NCBI GenBank assembly: GCA_035610835.1
Contig: CM069446.1
Coordinates: 71,161,062-71,225,061 of the forward strand
Length of the DNA: 64,000 nucleotides
Direction of reading: 5' to 3'
Source of the DNA: Ophiura sarsii
Taxonomy: Eukaryota; Echinodermata; Ophiuroidea; Amphilepidida; Ophiuridae
Shown here: one piece after another, positions 11,930 through 22,805 of the stretch
How the letters are laid out: each line of letters starts with the position of its first letter
How positions within the stretch are numbered: the first letter of the stretch is position 1
Position numbers and translations under genes: made by a program
Notes under the pieces: generated by a model
What the model was told of the DNA's origin: nothing
Databases searched by the model: none
The model's input: the letters and a program-made list of their open reading frames with translations, nothing else

Positions 11930-13232
11930 CGAGTTTCTGCCCATGACTAGTACTCACCATCTTGGGTCACATAACTCGCCTCAAATCCAAATGAGTCACA
12001 TCAGCTTACTCATATTTGACCTGGCTAAGCAGGTCAAACTGACCCATTTTCATAGGTCTTTGTTTTCATCCATGTAGTTACACACATTGGAAATCATATG
12101 AGTCATACTGACACACCAATGATAAAATGAGTCAAACTGATACACCAAAATTACATGACTGAAACACAATTTTAATTTCAACAAACTGCAAAGTGGGTCT
12201 TCAGAAATATTAAGGGTCCCGTGTATCTGGTTTGTGAACAATCACTTAGTGAGTGACGTCTCGAATTAATCGTGTTAATAAAATGGATATATATATCCTT
12301 ACGAAATCTACTTTCCATGGTGTTAATTTTAAAGAAGCCGATGCACACCCCAGCCAACATCGACCGTGGGCCCACAGTAGGCCCTCATGGGACCCTTAAT
12401 ATTTTGTCCAATTTGGCCCGTATACAGGCCAAAGTGGACAAAATATTAAGGGTCCCATGAGGGCCCATGTGGGCCCACGATCGATGTTGGCTGGGACCCA
12501 TCCCATAATTCCATTCGCGCTACACAGCGCCCGCTATCGATCTTGACCTACTTGTAAAATGCAAGTGGGTCAGATATCGATCTTGACCTACTTGCAAAAT
12601 ACAAGTGGGTCAGATGTCGATCTTGACCAGTAACTATACGGAACTGAGTCAGTTTACCTGTTTGTGTTCATGGTTGGAATGACCCAGCACAAGAGCAAGT
12701 AAGTCAAATGACTCATATTGACTCGATCTTGACACACTTGCACATAATCAAGTGAGTCACATAAGCAAGTATGTTAGTTGACCCATTGTCATATCTCAGA
12801 TGAGTCACTGTACTTCATGATCTGGGTCATTTCACCCATCTAGGTAAGTTACATAGAAGTGACTCACGTCAAATAGGTCAAGTGACCCGCTTGTAACCAG
12901 AAATTTATCTTGACTCACTTGCAAAATACAAGTGGGTCAGATGTCGATCTTGATCAGTAACTATACGGAACTGAGTCAGTTTACCTATTTACGTTCATGG
13001 TTGGAATGACCCAGCTTAAGAGCAAGTAAGTCAAATGACTCATATTGACTCGATCTTGACACACTTGCACATAATCAAGTGAGTCACATAAGCAAGTATG
13101 TTAGTTGACCCATTTTCATATCTCAGATGAGTCACTGTGCTTCATTTTCTGGGTCATTTCACCCATCTAGGTAAGTTACATAGAAGTGACTCACGTCAAA
13201 TAGGTCAAGTGACCCGCTTGTGACCCAGAAAA
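11930..13232. repeat. Satellite dense in TGAGTCA/TGACTCA words
   Basis: The region repeats TGAGTCA, TGACTCA, GTGGGTCAGAT and CAAGTGGGTC in both orientations. A 327-bp unit starts at 12604 and again at 12931, with few differences. A foldback (12348-12495) sits in its left part. No reading frame is conserved between units. Confidence 0.8.
12348..12495. repeat. Hairpin element with about 65-bp arms
   Basis: CCCAGCCAACATCGACCGTG at 12348 pairs with the end at 12495; the stem runs through CCCTTAATATTTTGTCCA and closes over a short loop near 12420. Arms are nearly identical, so the hairpin is recent. Confidence 0.8.
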
Positions 13233-13642
13233 ATTGTCTGTGTATAACCGCCCGATTTAAATACTGAAAATAGAAAATACCAAAAATAACATAGTGAAAT
13301 TCATCTTTGACGTTGATATCATTACACCATTGGCGTAACCCTGGGGCACGTGCCAAAGGGAAGGGGAAGGGGTCAGGGGAAGGTGAAGGGGAGGGGAAGC
13401 CAAATAATGAGTCTTTTAGCACTGGCATTGGTTTTAAATATGCATTCCTTTCTATATCGATTGCATATAAAAAAAGATAAACCTTAAGTGTCCCATATTA
13501 CCCCATCCTACCCTACCCCAGTTTAGGTAGGGGAGCCAGTCAGAGGCGATTGAACTCCCGATTTATAACATGCGTTTCAATGGGGGTTACTATGGTGATG
13601 AGTAACCTTAATAGTTTCAACTATTAAGATTACACATCAATA

Positions 13643-13850
13643 TACGAGGGTCATTCAATAAGTTCTACCTCCTACCCCATGACTTTGCTATTATATAAGC
13701 CAGTCGTATGAAATATTCCACAATTGTAGCTTTGAGTATCAGCTACGAATTCATAGTAAATTGGTCTGAGTGCTGTTTGTACTTTTCTGGAAATGAAAAC
13801 CAATGGTCCATTTAGTGCGACGGTAACGGATAAAAAATAGCCAAATGTCT
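13643..13850 (+). mobile_element. Second Mariner-like end
   Basis: Starts TACGAGGGTCATTCAATAAG, as at 11527, but diverges after about 35 bp, so it is a related subfamily. No transposase follows. Confidence 0.5.
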
Positions 13851-14120
13851 CCTAGGTGCTATTCATTTGACCAATTCTAAGAGACAACACGTACCTCTAG
13901 GTCAATTAAAATCGTTCTAAATTACAGATATCTCTTGAACAGACTATAAAAATAAAAATCACTGATTTTTCTTGGAGAAAATGCCCTTTAATTTATTAGC
14001 CAGAACCAGACCATACCCCAGAGAACCGCTGCAAAAGTCGTATTTACTGTTCGTAAGAACTAAGAGATCTTCATTATATACAGGACTAAATTGAGGGATT
14101 ACAAGTATATCTAAGTGACA

Positions 14121-14920
14121 AGATAAGATTTAACATTCGAGGCATCACTGTGGCTTGACTTGTAACAACAAACATTTGACTGAATAGCAGTAGTCCAGTA
14201 TGTTAAAGGCGTAGCAATATATTCAATGCAAAATATACAGAACACATCGACGCGTAGAGAACATGTCAAGAACGCGTCTAAACGTGTTCAAAAATGTAAC
14301 AGATTTAGAGCATGTTCCTGGCCGTTACAGATGTGTTCTTGATGTGTTCTAGAAATGGCCTTTGAACACATGCAGAACACATGGTGATGCGTAGAACACC
14401 TACAGAACACATTAGAACATTTACAGAACATATGAACATGTTCTATATCTGTTATATTTGGACGCTTCCGACACATCCTGAACGTGTGTAGAACACGTCG
14501 GAATGTGTTCTGTGAAGCGTCTGATGTGTTCTGTTGGTTTTTGCAGTGTTATAATTAATTCGAGTTGATATTATACTATTTGCAAGCCTACAAAGGTAAT
14601 TGTCGTCAACCATCGAATCTATACGTGTATTATAATGATTATATTAAGAAATCATCCATTATTGTCTATTTTTCAGTATTTAAATCGGACTGTTATAATA
14701 ATCATTCAATACGGAGAGAAAACCTAAAAACCGTATTTATCATTAGTGTAATTTTCCGTTGGCTTTGATTGCATCATAACAAAAGTAAAACAGATATCAG
14801 TTATCATTAACTGTGTATAGCTATGATTCAGGGCTATAATCATGACAAATGTCATGAGGCTGACATTCATATTAGCGATGTTATGAGTGAGGAGGTAGAA
14901 ATAATTGGATGACTCTCGTA
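14121..14920 (-). mobile_element. Mariner-like fragment interrupted by another element
   Basis: The right end at 14920 is the complement of the 11527 terminus. 14121-14224 and 14551-14920 together match the uninterrupted copy at 29611-30096. The intervening 14225-14550 is a separate insertion. Confidence 0.7.
14225..14550. mobile_element. TGTTCT-array TIR element
   Basis: Most of its length is the word AGAACACAT or its complement ATGTGTTCT, at irregular spacing and in both orientations. The imperfect ends, AATGCAAAATATACAGAACA and a right end TGTTCTGTTGGTTTTTGCAG, form a TIR. The same family occurs at 62181-62977. Confidence 0.75.
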
Positions 14921-15165
14921 ATATAGGATTCAAGACTTGAAAGTCATGAATACTGTTAGAAACATCATTTCCCCCCGGACATTTCCCTCTCTTATATGCC
15001 AAAAACTTGGTGAAATTCCGATATTTGCGAAGATATTTGGAACTTTGTTGCGACCCCTATCCAGATGATGAACCACTCTTTGTAATCTATGACAATGCAC
15101 GATCTCACGTCAGAGCGCAAATGCCAGTTGGGGCAAACTCTAACATTCAAATAAAACGCCTGTAA

Positions 15166-16436
15166 TGGGGCCCTCACATGTATCCGTGTGAGCTGAGCGG
15201 CCCCTTACCGTGTACAAAAAAATGGGTGCGGACGGCGGCACACACGGTGGGCCGTTTCCCGTCCGTTGAACACGTTCAGGGGACTTTGCCGGCCACCGGA
15301 GTTTTGAACATGCTCAAAACTCCTGGCGGGTGAGTAAAAGCGGCGGCGAACGGTGAGAGCCCGGTATGAAGACGGTATAAGGACGGCGCACCCGTTCGCA
15401 CCCGTTTCGCGCCCATTCGCAGGGCGGTGATGGACGGTGGTGCGGACGTCGACCATCTTAGCGACGGACTGCGAATGGCCGCATGCAGCCTAGTAACCGT
15501 TCGCGGACTCTCAGCAGGCATGTTGCAACTCTCTAAATGTAAAAGAGCTAAAACTCACTCTTTCGAGAGCTCTAGGAGGAACAGCTCTTTTTTTTTAGTG
15601 AAGTTCACTCTTAAAAGAGCGATTTTCACTCTAAAAAGAGTTAAAATCACTCTGAAAGAGTGGAAATCACTCTTAAAAGAGTGACAAATCACTCTGAAAA
15701 GAGTGAACTTCACTTCTTAGAAGAGCCGTCCCTCCTAAAGCTCTCGAAAGAGTGAGGTTTAGCTCTTTTACATTTAGAGAGTATTATAGATGTTGGTCGT
15801 ACGAATTCCGGAATGCAAATGAAACGGCGAGCTTGAGCGCTCAGCTTGAAAAGGTCGGTTTGATGATGTAATCAAGACGTTTCGACCGGTGAGGAACCGG
15901 TATGGAGGTGGTATGCACACGGTGAGGACACGGTGAGAACGGTAAGCTAGAACTGTATGAGGCCGGTGATCCCGGGACAGACCCGGTGTAGAACGGTATG
16001 GACCGAGGACCCGGTGAGGATGTGTTATGCACCCGGTAAGAACGGTAAGCTAGAAATGTATGAGCCCGGTACCCGACCGGTGAGGACCCGGTATAGACCC
16101 TGTATATAACGTTATGGACCCGGTGGCCACAACAAAAGATTAATGCGCCCGTTGACATTTTTTACTGATTGTTTGGACTCTGTTGTTTTTCTATTAGACG
16201 GTAAGGTGGCCGCCTACCATTACCGCCCTGCGAACGGGCGCGAAACGGGTGCGCCGTCTGTATAATACCGTACTCAAACCGGGCTCTCACCGTTTGCCGC
16301 CGCTTTTACCGGTGACAAAAAAAATTAAAAATGCGGCCGTTGACATGTTTTGCTGATTGTTCACCGTGGACTCTGTTGTTTTTCTATAAGACGGTAAGGG
16401 GCCGCCCAGCTCACACGGATACATGTGAGAGCCCCA
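15166..16436. mobile_element. 1.27-kb foldback element inserted in transposase relic
   Basis: Ends TGGGGCCCTCACATGTATCC and its near-complement ending at 16436 are flanked by TAA on both sides (15163-15165, 16437-16439). Both arms carry GC-rich CGG/CCG sequence (15190-15480, 16190-16400). 15880-16130 repeats ACCGGT, CCGGTGAGGA and GGTATGGA. A second foldback lies inside at 15528-15782. No transposase is encoded. Confidence 0.75.
15528..15782. repeat. Inner foldback made of ACTCTTTT words
   Basis: The arms, ACTCTCTAAATGTAAAAGAG and the complement ending at 15782, enclose repeated AAGAGTG / CACTCTT words in both orientations. It is nested in the 15166-16436 element. Confidence 0.8.
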
Positions 16437-16605
16437 TAACCCATTCACCGTTTCTGAACCCCACATAACTGGCGCATTTGTCCTTCAAGGCTGGAACCAT
16501 TGGCTCAACCAGAATGGTAACGACGCAGCTTTCTACATGGTATGAATTAGTCTTTGTCAAAGATGGGAGCGAATTTGATAGAGGGCGCTCACACTGTTTT
16601 ACCGC

Positions 16606-18290
16606 CACAAAAGCCTTGATGAAAGGCTAGCTATATTGCTTTAATCGAAAGTAAACAATTGATTTGATAGACCGGTCGATGAATCACGAAGAAACTCCCA
16701 AGTTGATTCACATAATCCTTTTATTCAGTGCACTAGTATTATGACTCCGCAATACACATTATTAGATATTAAACATACGATGTTGGTTTAAGTTAACGTA
16801 ACTCCAGCGCTATATTAAAATCAATGTATAACAAGAACAGAACCAAACAGATGTTTGAACAATGCCCTCATTGTTAAAAGCACGGTAATTAATGTGAATC
16901 ATTTTTATAAATGCATTTGTTAATTTCATACCCTATCACACACCAAAACAAAGAAACAATAGATGGCTATCATGACGCAATGACAATAATGAATCATGCA
17001 TAGGCCTACATGGGTAAGATCATACCCTAACTTTAGTTAGTATCAATATACATTTTTAAGATCTTTATGTTCAATTGAAACTGTGACTAGACCTTCATTT
17101 GTTTTAGTCACTAATTAAATAACCTTTTAACCCTTGGATTGATATGCCAAATGTATAACACATTATTACAGAGATACACTATATAAGAATTGTATTGAAT
17201 CAAACAAAGCGATACTCCCACAAACACACATAAAAACACTAGTTCCAGTAAATTGTATCATTAACAATATGCATGGATTATAGAGGTAAGGGACCAGTCT
17301 TTCTCATCACCAATTGTCAGATAATCCCCAATCGTTATAAGCATTAACAAATATTGCAATGTGGATCACTGATATAAAAATAAAGATAAAAATATTCATG
17401 ACTTTGACCACAAAATGGAATTTTAGCACTAGTTTAATTAAATAGATATTACAAGGATGTAAAAATGTTGTCAATCCAAACTGAGTCCGAATGTGTTATA
17501 TATTAAACTATAGAGAATGGAATGATCAGCCATACCATTGTTATATAACATTACTCTCAGATAACGGAATTGGACAAGACACATGAAATGTGATAGATAG
17601 CTGGTCGGCTATTGCTGAGAGAATTTATTCCTTAAACACTACAGAATTCAACAATGTCAAATTTTATTTGACATTATTATTTGATAATACAATTATTGAA
17701 CATATAATAATATAGATGAATTGAATACATTAATTACAGTACATACCAGTACATTTAAATATAATGTTAATCTATAAGTTCATAACACAGGTGGGACCAA
17801 GAGTCCCATGATTGGAAGGTCATAATAGGAAATACCGACTGTTCAGTTTCATAAACAGTTTCGGTTAATCAATTTAAAAAGGCCTAGTAAAGTACCAAAA
17901 ACCTAAAGTTAAATAGCGGATCTGATGCCGCACCAATTGATAATATGATTATGACCAATGTCAGAATTTTACTAATTCATTAATTATAAGTCCCCCATGG
18001 AGACATCCGTACTGTTCAATTTTCGAAGGAAATGATACCAAAAATAATGTGAGAATTATTAATTGAAAATACTTCATTATCACAATGGTTATCTTAATTG
18101 ACCATTGGACGTGAATTAGCCAATAGTAATTGGTATAAGATTTGACCTTATAAGTATATAATTTTTTCTTTAATCATTACTCGTTGATGATATTTATGAT
18201 CGTAAAAAGTCAATAATTGGGATTTAAACCCATAAATGTTAAAGATTAATCCAAGGAAATGACACCAAAAAGCCATACACTACACGCACC
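16606..18290. other. Non-coding AT-rich stretch
   Basis: No exon or RNA gene is recognised. Near 17792 there is a short hairpin, GGGAC CAAGA GTCCC, that resembles a loop-shortened member of the array that follows. Confidence 0.45.
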
Positions 18291-18815
18291 CACCCGGGAG
18301 CCAAAGATACACAACCAACAGAGGCTCCGGACCTGGGAAATGACTCATGGGCCAAGATACACAACCAACAGGGCACCACGGAGGACCAAAGATACACAAC
18401 CAACAGTGGTCCTGACAAATGGATAGGAACAGACTAGCCTAATGACATGGGGACAATCCTATCGAGCTACATTAGCCCTCCAATAGGGACGGGAGCCAAA
18501 GATACACAACTAACAGAGGCTCCAAGCGAGGGAGTGTGGGCCAAGATACACTATGATCATTGACAACCACACGGGGTGTGGACCAAGATACACAACCAAC
18601 AGGGTCCACAACAGGGCCGAAAAAGAGGGGGACCAAGGTGCACAACAAAAATGGTCCGCCACATGACAGAATTTATTGGCAGAATTTATGACATGGAAAA
18701 ACCCATCGAGCTACTCTAGCTCTCCAATGGGACGGGAGCCAAAGATACACAACGAACAGAGGCTCCGGGCTGTGGTAGTGTGGCCATGATACACTATGAT
18801 CAGAGGCACCAACAC
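18291..18815. repeat. Array of about nine hairpins with conserved loop and variable stems
   Basis: The core AAAGATACACAACCAACAG or a close variant recurs at about 18303, 18353, 18387, 18497, 18586, 18634 and 18740, with two more distant variants (AAGATACACTATGATCA) at 18543 and 18786. Each core is bracketed by bases that pair with each other but differ between copies: GGAGCC/GGCTCC (three copies), AGGACC/GGTCCT, TGTGGACC/GGTCCACA, TGGGCC/GGC-A-CCA (bulged A), GTGTGG/CCACAC. A longer unit (CGAGCTACnTTAGC... before the core) repeats at 18457 and 18701. There is no open frame and no known family. Confidence 0.75.
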
Positions 18816-19280
18816 TCCAAAAAAGGTGTGTTTATTAATTTTGCATAAGAAATAAAACAAAATCCGAAAAAGGCAAATAAAAATATAAAAAAATAAAAAC
18901 AACCAAAAAAAATGGGGTTATGACCACGGGTTGAACTAATGTCAAAATATAAATAAAATAAAGGCAAAAAACAAAAGAAAAAACAAAATCATCAGGGGAC
19001 AGGACTTAACAGGCCGACTGGCCTACCAAAATATGGGTGGGTGGGAGTGGCGATTCGTAAATAGTTCCTCTCAGCAAAACAACCGACAAGCGAATGAAAA
19101 TAAATGGACGCGGCAATTGAACCAAAAACCGCGGGACATGGAAGACGGCCTCTGATTGGCTCATCGACCGGTAGTCATGACAGAGGGATGCACACAACAT
19201 CCAAAGCACGCCACTTCCGTTTCATGGAGTAAATGAGTTCGATCGAGAGTGCCCTCTTATCAAACTTAATTACTATAATG
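18816..19280. other. A-rich stretch, nothing recognised
   Basis: Starts with A/T-rich sequence after the hairpin array (AAATAAAACAAAATCC, AAATAAAAATATAAAA). No coding signal. Confidence 0.4.
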
Positions 19281-19288
19281 TACACGGC

Positions 19289-19670
19289 TATGGCAAGATT
19301 AATGTATAATAATTCGATAAACACGGTTTATCGCGGGTTTATCGGTTACCGATAAACTATAGTTTTCGAGCGAAAAACATAGTTTATCGATAAATTCAGT
19401 TTATCAAATTGAAAAACACTGTTTTTCGCTCGAAAAACAGAGGTTTCGATAAACAGTGTTTTTCACTCGATAAACTCAGTTTATCAAATTGAAAAACACT
19501 GGTATCGATAAACACATCGATAAACAGTGTTTATCGATAAACTCTGTTTATCACTCGAAAAGCATAGTTTATTTCGATAAACTCAGTTTATCGGCCGATA
19601 CAGTGTTTATCGGAGATAAACCGTGTTTATCGACTGATAAACCGTGTTTATCGAATTCCTGAGCTTGCCA
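19289..19670. mobile_element. GATAAAC-array TIR element with 8-bp target duplication
   Basis: Short TIR TGGCAAG / CTTGCCA, flanked by TACACGGC at 19281-19288 and 19671-19678. An 8-bp duplication is typical of hAT-type insertion. The interior is almost only TTTATCGATAAAC, CAGTTTATC and GAAAAACA words in both orientations. It encodes nothing. Confidence 0.75.
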
Positions 19671-19807
19671 TACACGGCATGTACAGGATCGCAATGTAAG
19701 CTAACTAATAATCAGTCAATTGTCATATATACATTAGACAATTACAAAAGATAATTTTAAAAACACACCAGACAATGAAACAACTAAACACTAAAGGGCT
19801 GAGCTGA

Positions 19808-19940
19808 GCAGACTCCACAACGCTCGAACTCTTTGCGGACTCACACATGCGTAGTAGCTACACCACAACACAATGACGCAGCCTGATTGGTCAACGGTGG
19901 TCAACGCTTGCGCTTAGTGTTGGAGCGTTGTGGAGTCTGC
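19808..19940. repeat. MITE, TIR GCAGACTCCACAACGCT (copy 1)
   Basis: GCAGACTCCACAACGCT at left pairs with AGCGTTGTGGAGTCTGC at right. The core has CATGCG and TGATTGGTCAACGGTGGTCA. The second copy is at 52327-52460. Confidence 0.85.
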
Positions 19941-19965
19941 CGATGTGTAGCCGAAAGATCTCCCT

Positions 19966-20206
19966 TTAACACTTTTCACGCGGCTATTAGTTTTACCATT
20001 ATATACAAAACCGATTTTCAGGCATTTTTTCAATTTTCAAAGTTTATTTTACAAATTACTTGCAATGATTTGTACTTATTTCAATGCATTTCTTATGGTA
20101 ATTCCAAATAATATGGTGATGACATTTAACAATTTTGACAATTTTGAAACATTTTGTGACATTTTGGAATTTCGTTTACAGACGCCTGCCGCGTGGAAAG
20201 TGTTTA
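19966..20206 (+). repeat. MITE, TIR TTAACACTTTCCACGCGG (copy 1)
   Basis: Left end TTAACACTTTTCACGCGGC and right end GCCGCGTGGAAAGTGTTTAA. The core has CAATGCATTTC and AATATGGTGATGA. Five copies occur in the window (also 23399, 31691, 49465, 50185). Confidence 0.85.
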
Positions 20207-21598
20207 ATGCAGGTGGAAACACAACACTACCTGCACGGGGAGATTTTGCAGCAAATTGATTATTTTAAAGCAAACTTTGATCATGTTAAAAGGAAGTACA
20301 CGTATAATGTTAGAAAACTACATATAAGATACATTCTTTTGCCATAAAAGGGCGGAAATGTCCAGATCTGGAAATCGGGTTATGTTTCCAAATCTGGAAA
20401 TGCAGTGGTAAAGTAATTTTGCAGGTAGTTATTTTTGTGAATTGCCAAAGTGCTTCAATTTTGTGGATACTTAATTTTTACCATTCGAAACCATACAAAC
20501 ATCGTAAATATACTGCCATTTTTTGAGGTAATTATTTTCGTGAATTTAAGCACTGGCGATTGTTGCGAAATTAAAAAGTTCACGAAATCAGCAGTTTTCT
20601 GCCCAGGGACACGTTATTATAATAAAAAAAAGGACAAACTCTTTCTTGGTAAATCATGTTTAAAAGACAATTCACTAAATGATCACCGTGGCGTTTAATT
20701 ATTGATCTTGCCGTTTTAAAAATAAAAGAATTAATTGATTAATTAATTAATTTAATTAAGCATTAATTAGTGGATAAATTGTCGTTGGGTAACTATTTGT
20801 GTTACTTAATTAATTTGTAGCTATGTATTATTCATTTCTAAACTAAAAAAGTACACATTATTGTTGAAATCTATTTGTTGTCAGATGAACTTGAGACAGG
20901 ACACAAAAGATGGTAGTGGTAGCTTGTAACTGCAACCGAAACAACATCAAATTTATTCACCATGACCCATGGTCAGTCATGTGATCGCACACAACATTAA
21001 TATTAATTTTCCAAACACAACAAATACAAACTTGACAAGTTTGATATTTTAGTTCCCTACGAGAGGGATTCATGTACAGTAGAATTGAACTTGTTGACAA
21101 TAATTTGTAAACCAATTGACATGTGGATGTCGCCGGATTAAGCCCGATATGTGAATATCGGATGCCAAAAATCTGAAAGTTGTTCAAATTCTAAAACCTG
21201 ACATATTTATTTAATTTGGAATTAGTGCGAGTTTGATGATACAATTAAGACCACACAAAGCAGATCGGTATAATTATTACTATGTCTATCTATACCTCTC
21301 AATGTTCTCATTTCAATGAGATTAATTATTAAATTTTAGCAAATTTATTCCAGCGACCTTTCGGTACCGCCATGTGGATGGACGGTTAAGACAATATTTG
21401 AATGAGTCCGGAAAGGAACTGTTATTAAGCTATCAAATTCTTAAATATGACATTTCCTTTTCAATTTTAATTTGTAGCTAAATGTAGTACAATTTGAAAA
21501 AGTCCAAGTCTATGTCTACGCAAAGACGCAAAGGCAGATAGGTACACTTTAATACAATGACTGTACCAATACATTTTTATAAACACCAATGAGATTAA
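20207..21598. other. Non-coding stretch, nothing recognised
   Basis: AT-rich with runs of TTAATTAA near 20730. No exon or clear repeat. Confidence 0.45.
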
Positions 21599-21986
21599 TT
21601 ATAATTGAGTGTATTGTGTATGGTTTAATGATGATTAAGTTTTTTGTTTAAATAGGTATTAGAGCACATTCGGTGTGCTATAAAAATGCCCAGCGTGACA
21701 CTCTGTGCGCATACAAATTCATTTTTAGTTTAACAATAGAAGCCTTTACAATGGAACAATGTTAATAATTGATATCCCTGGGCATCTGTCATAAGCACGG
21801 CTGTTGATGGTTGAATTTACAATGGTTTCTAAATGATTATAATTGAGTGTATTGTGTATGGTTTAATGATGATTAAGGTGTGTTTTTTAAAATATTAGAG
21901 CACATTCGGTGTGCTATTAAAATGCCCAACGTGACAATCTGTGCGCATACAAATTCATTTTTATTTTAACAATAGAAGCCTTTACG
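21599..21986. repeat. Two spaced direct copies of a 150-bp segment
   Basis: 21599-21750 and 21838-21986 share TATAATTGAGTGTATTGTGT, GAGCACATTCGGTGTGCTAT and GTGCGCATACAAATTCATTT with small differences. Confidence 0.75.
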
Positions 21987-22730
21987 ACGGTGTATTGTCA
22001 AATGAAATTTGTATGAAAGCAATTTTAGGCTTAAATAATTGGTCCACTCTAGTCGAGCAGTGTCTCCGATTACTATGTCAAAGACACCGATGGACAGAGA
22101 GGACCCTCTATATTTGCAGATGCAACTATATCTGCGGGCCATTAAGAGAAGTTGATTAACCAATCATCATCATCATGATTAAATAAACCGAATAGTTTTT
22201 CAACATTAGTGAGATTGTCAAACAAATCATTCCACTTCTGTTTTTTAATCATTCCAAAATTTAACAACACCAGGGCAAGTGATACAAATGTGGTCTGAGG
22301 TTTCGATCTCAGTTTTGTATTTCAAACAATTTGGGCTTGTAATAATACCAATTGTATGCAGCCATTTATTTGTTGGTAAAATAAAATGGTTAATTCTAAG
22401 CTGTAATCATCACAGTCTGCTATCAATTGTAACTCTCCATGGCAACATAAACAAATCTTTATAAACAGGCATTTCAAGACCAATACACGTTTTTCAACGT
22501 AGCAATGCATTTGGGGGTTGTGTTAGGGTCCATATCCAAACTCTCAGTGCTTTTAAAGCATTTTTCTAGCGATTTAAAAGCGCTTTTCCAACGGTATTTC
22601 GTTCTATTGTTAAAAGCATCGGAAAAAGATCGGTGATTAACTAGAAACCACTCTACTTATCTGGCGTTAACAATAGAACTATTGTAGTACTCTCGATGGC
22701 TGCATTAGTGAAGCAGACAGATCAAAGGCG
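21987..22730. other. Non-coding stretch
   Basis: No recognised gene. Near 22540-22610 words such as TGCTTTTAAAGC and AAAAGCGCTTTT suggest another decayed motif-rich element. Confidence 0.35.
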
Positions 22731-22805
22731 CAAGGAAGGTTGTGTTATATTCTTTAAGAAATACTATAATAGTATTTCTTAAAGAATATAACACAACCTT
22801 CCTTG
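22731..22805. repeat. Perfect 75-bp palindrome
   Basis: 37-bp arms with a single-base centre at 22768; the left arm begins CAAGGAAGGTTGTGTTATAT. It lies at the 3' end of the minus-strand LINE fragment. Confidence 0.9.

Larger units (their letters stand above)
14985..16605 (+). pseudogene. DDE transposase relic (IS630/Tc1-mariner-like), split
   Basis: The first part (to 15165) reads KNLVKFRYLRRYLELC and then FVIYDNARSHVRA and IQIKRL, the second catalytic-Asp region (YDNARSH) of DDE_3-type transposases. The next expected motif, an aromatic/SPFLNP-I-E box, appears right after the inserted foldback, at 16440-16480, as HSPFLNPT. There the codon expected for the third acidic residue reads TAA, followed by LAHLSFKAG. 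The two parts are about 1 bp out of frame. The N-terminal part is missing. The gene is dead: stop codon, frameshift and insertion. Confidence 0.65.

Noticed and set aside
14724..15002. Minus-strand 92-codon frame
   Set aside because: It lies inside the Mariner-like fragment and crosses its end; it matches no transposase.
15205..15521. Two overlapping minus-strand frames with Arg/Pro-rich products
   Set aside because: They are shadows of the GC-rich foldback arm, with mirrored frames in the opposite arm.
18291..18815. CRISPR-like array
   Set aside because: The DNA is eukaryotic, spacing is irregular, there are no unique spacers of fixed length and no cas genes. The paired stems point to hairpins instead.
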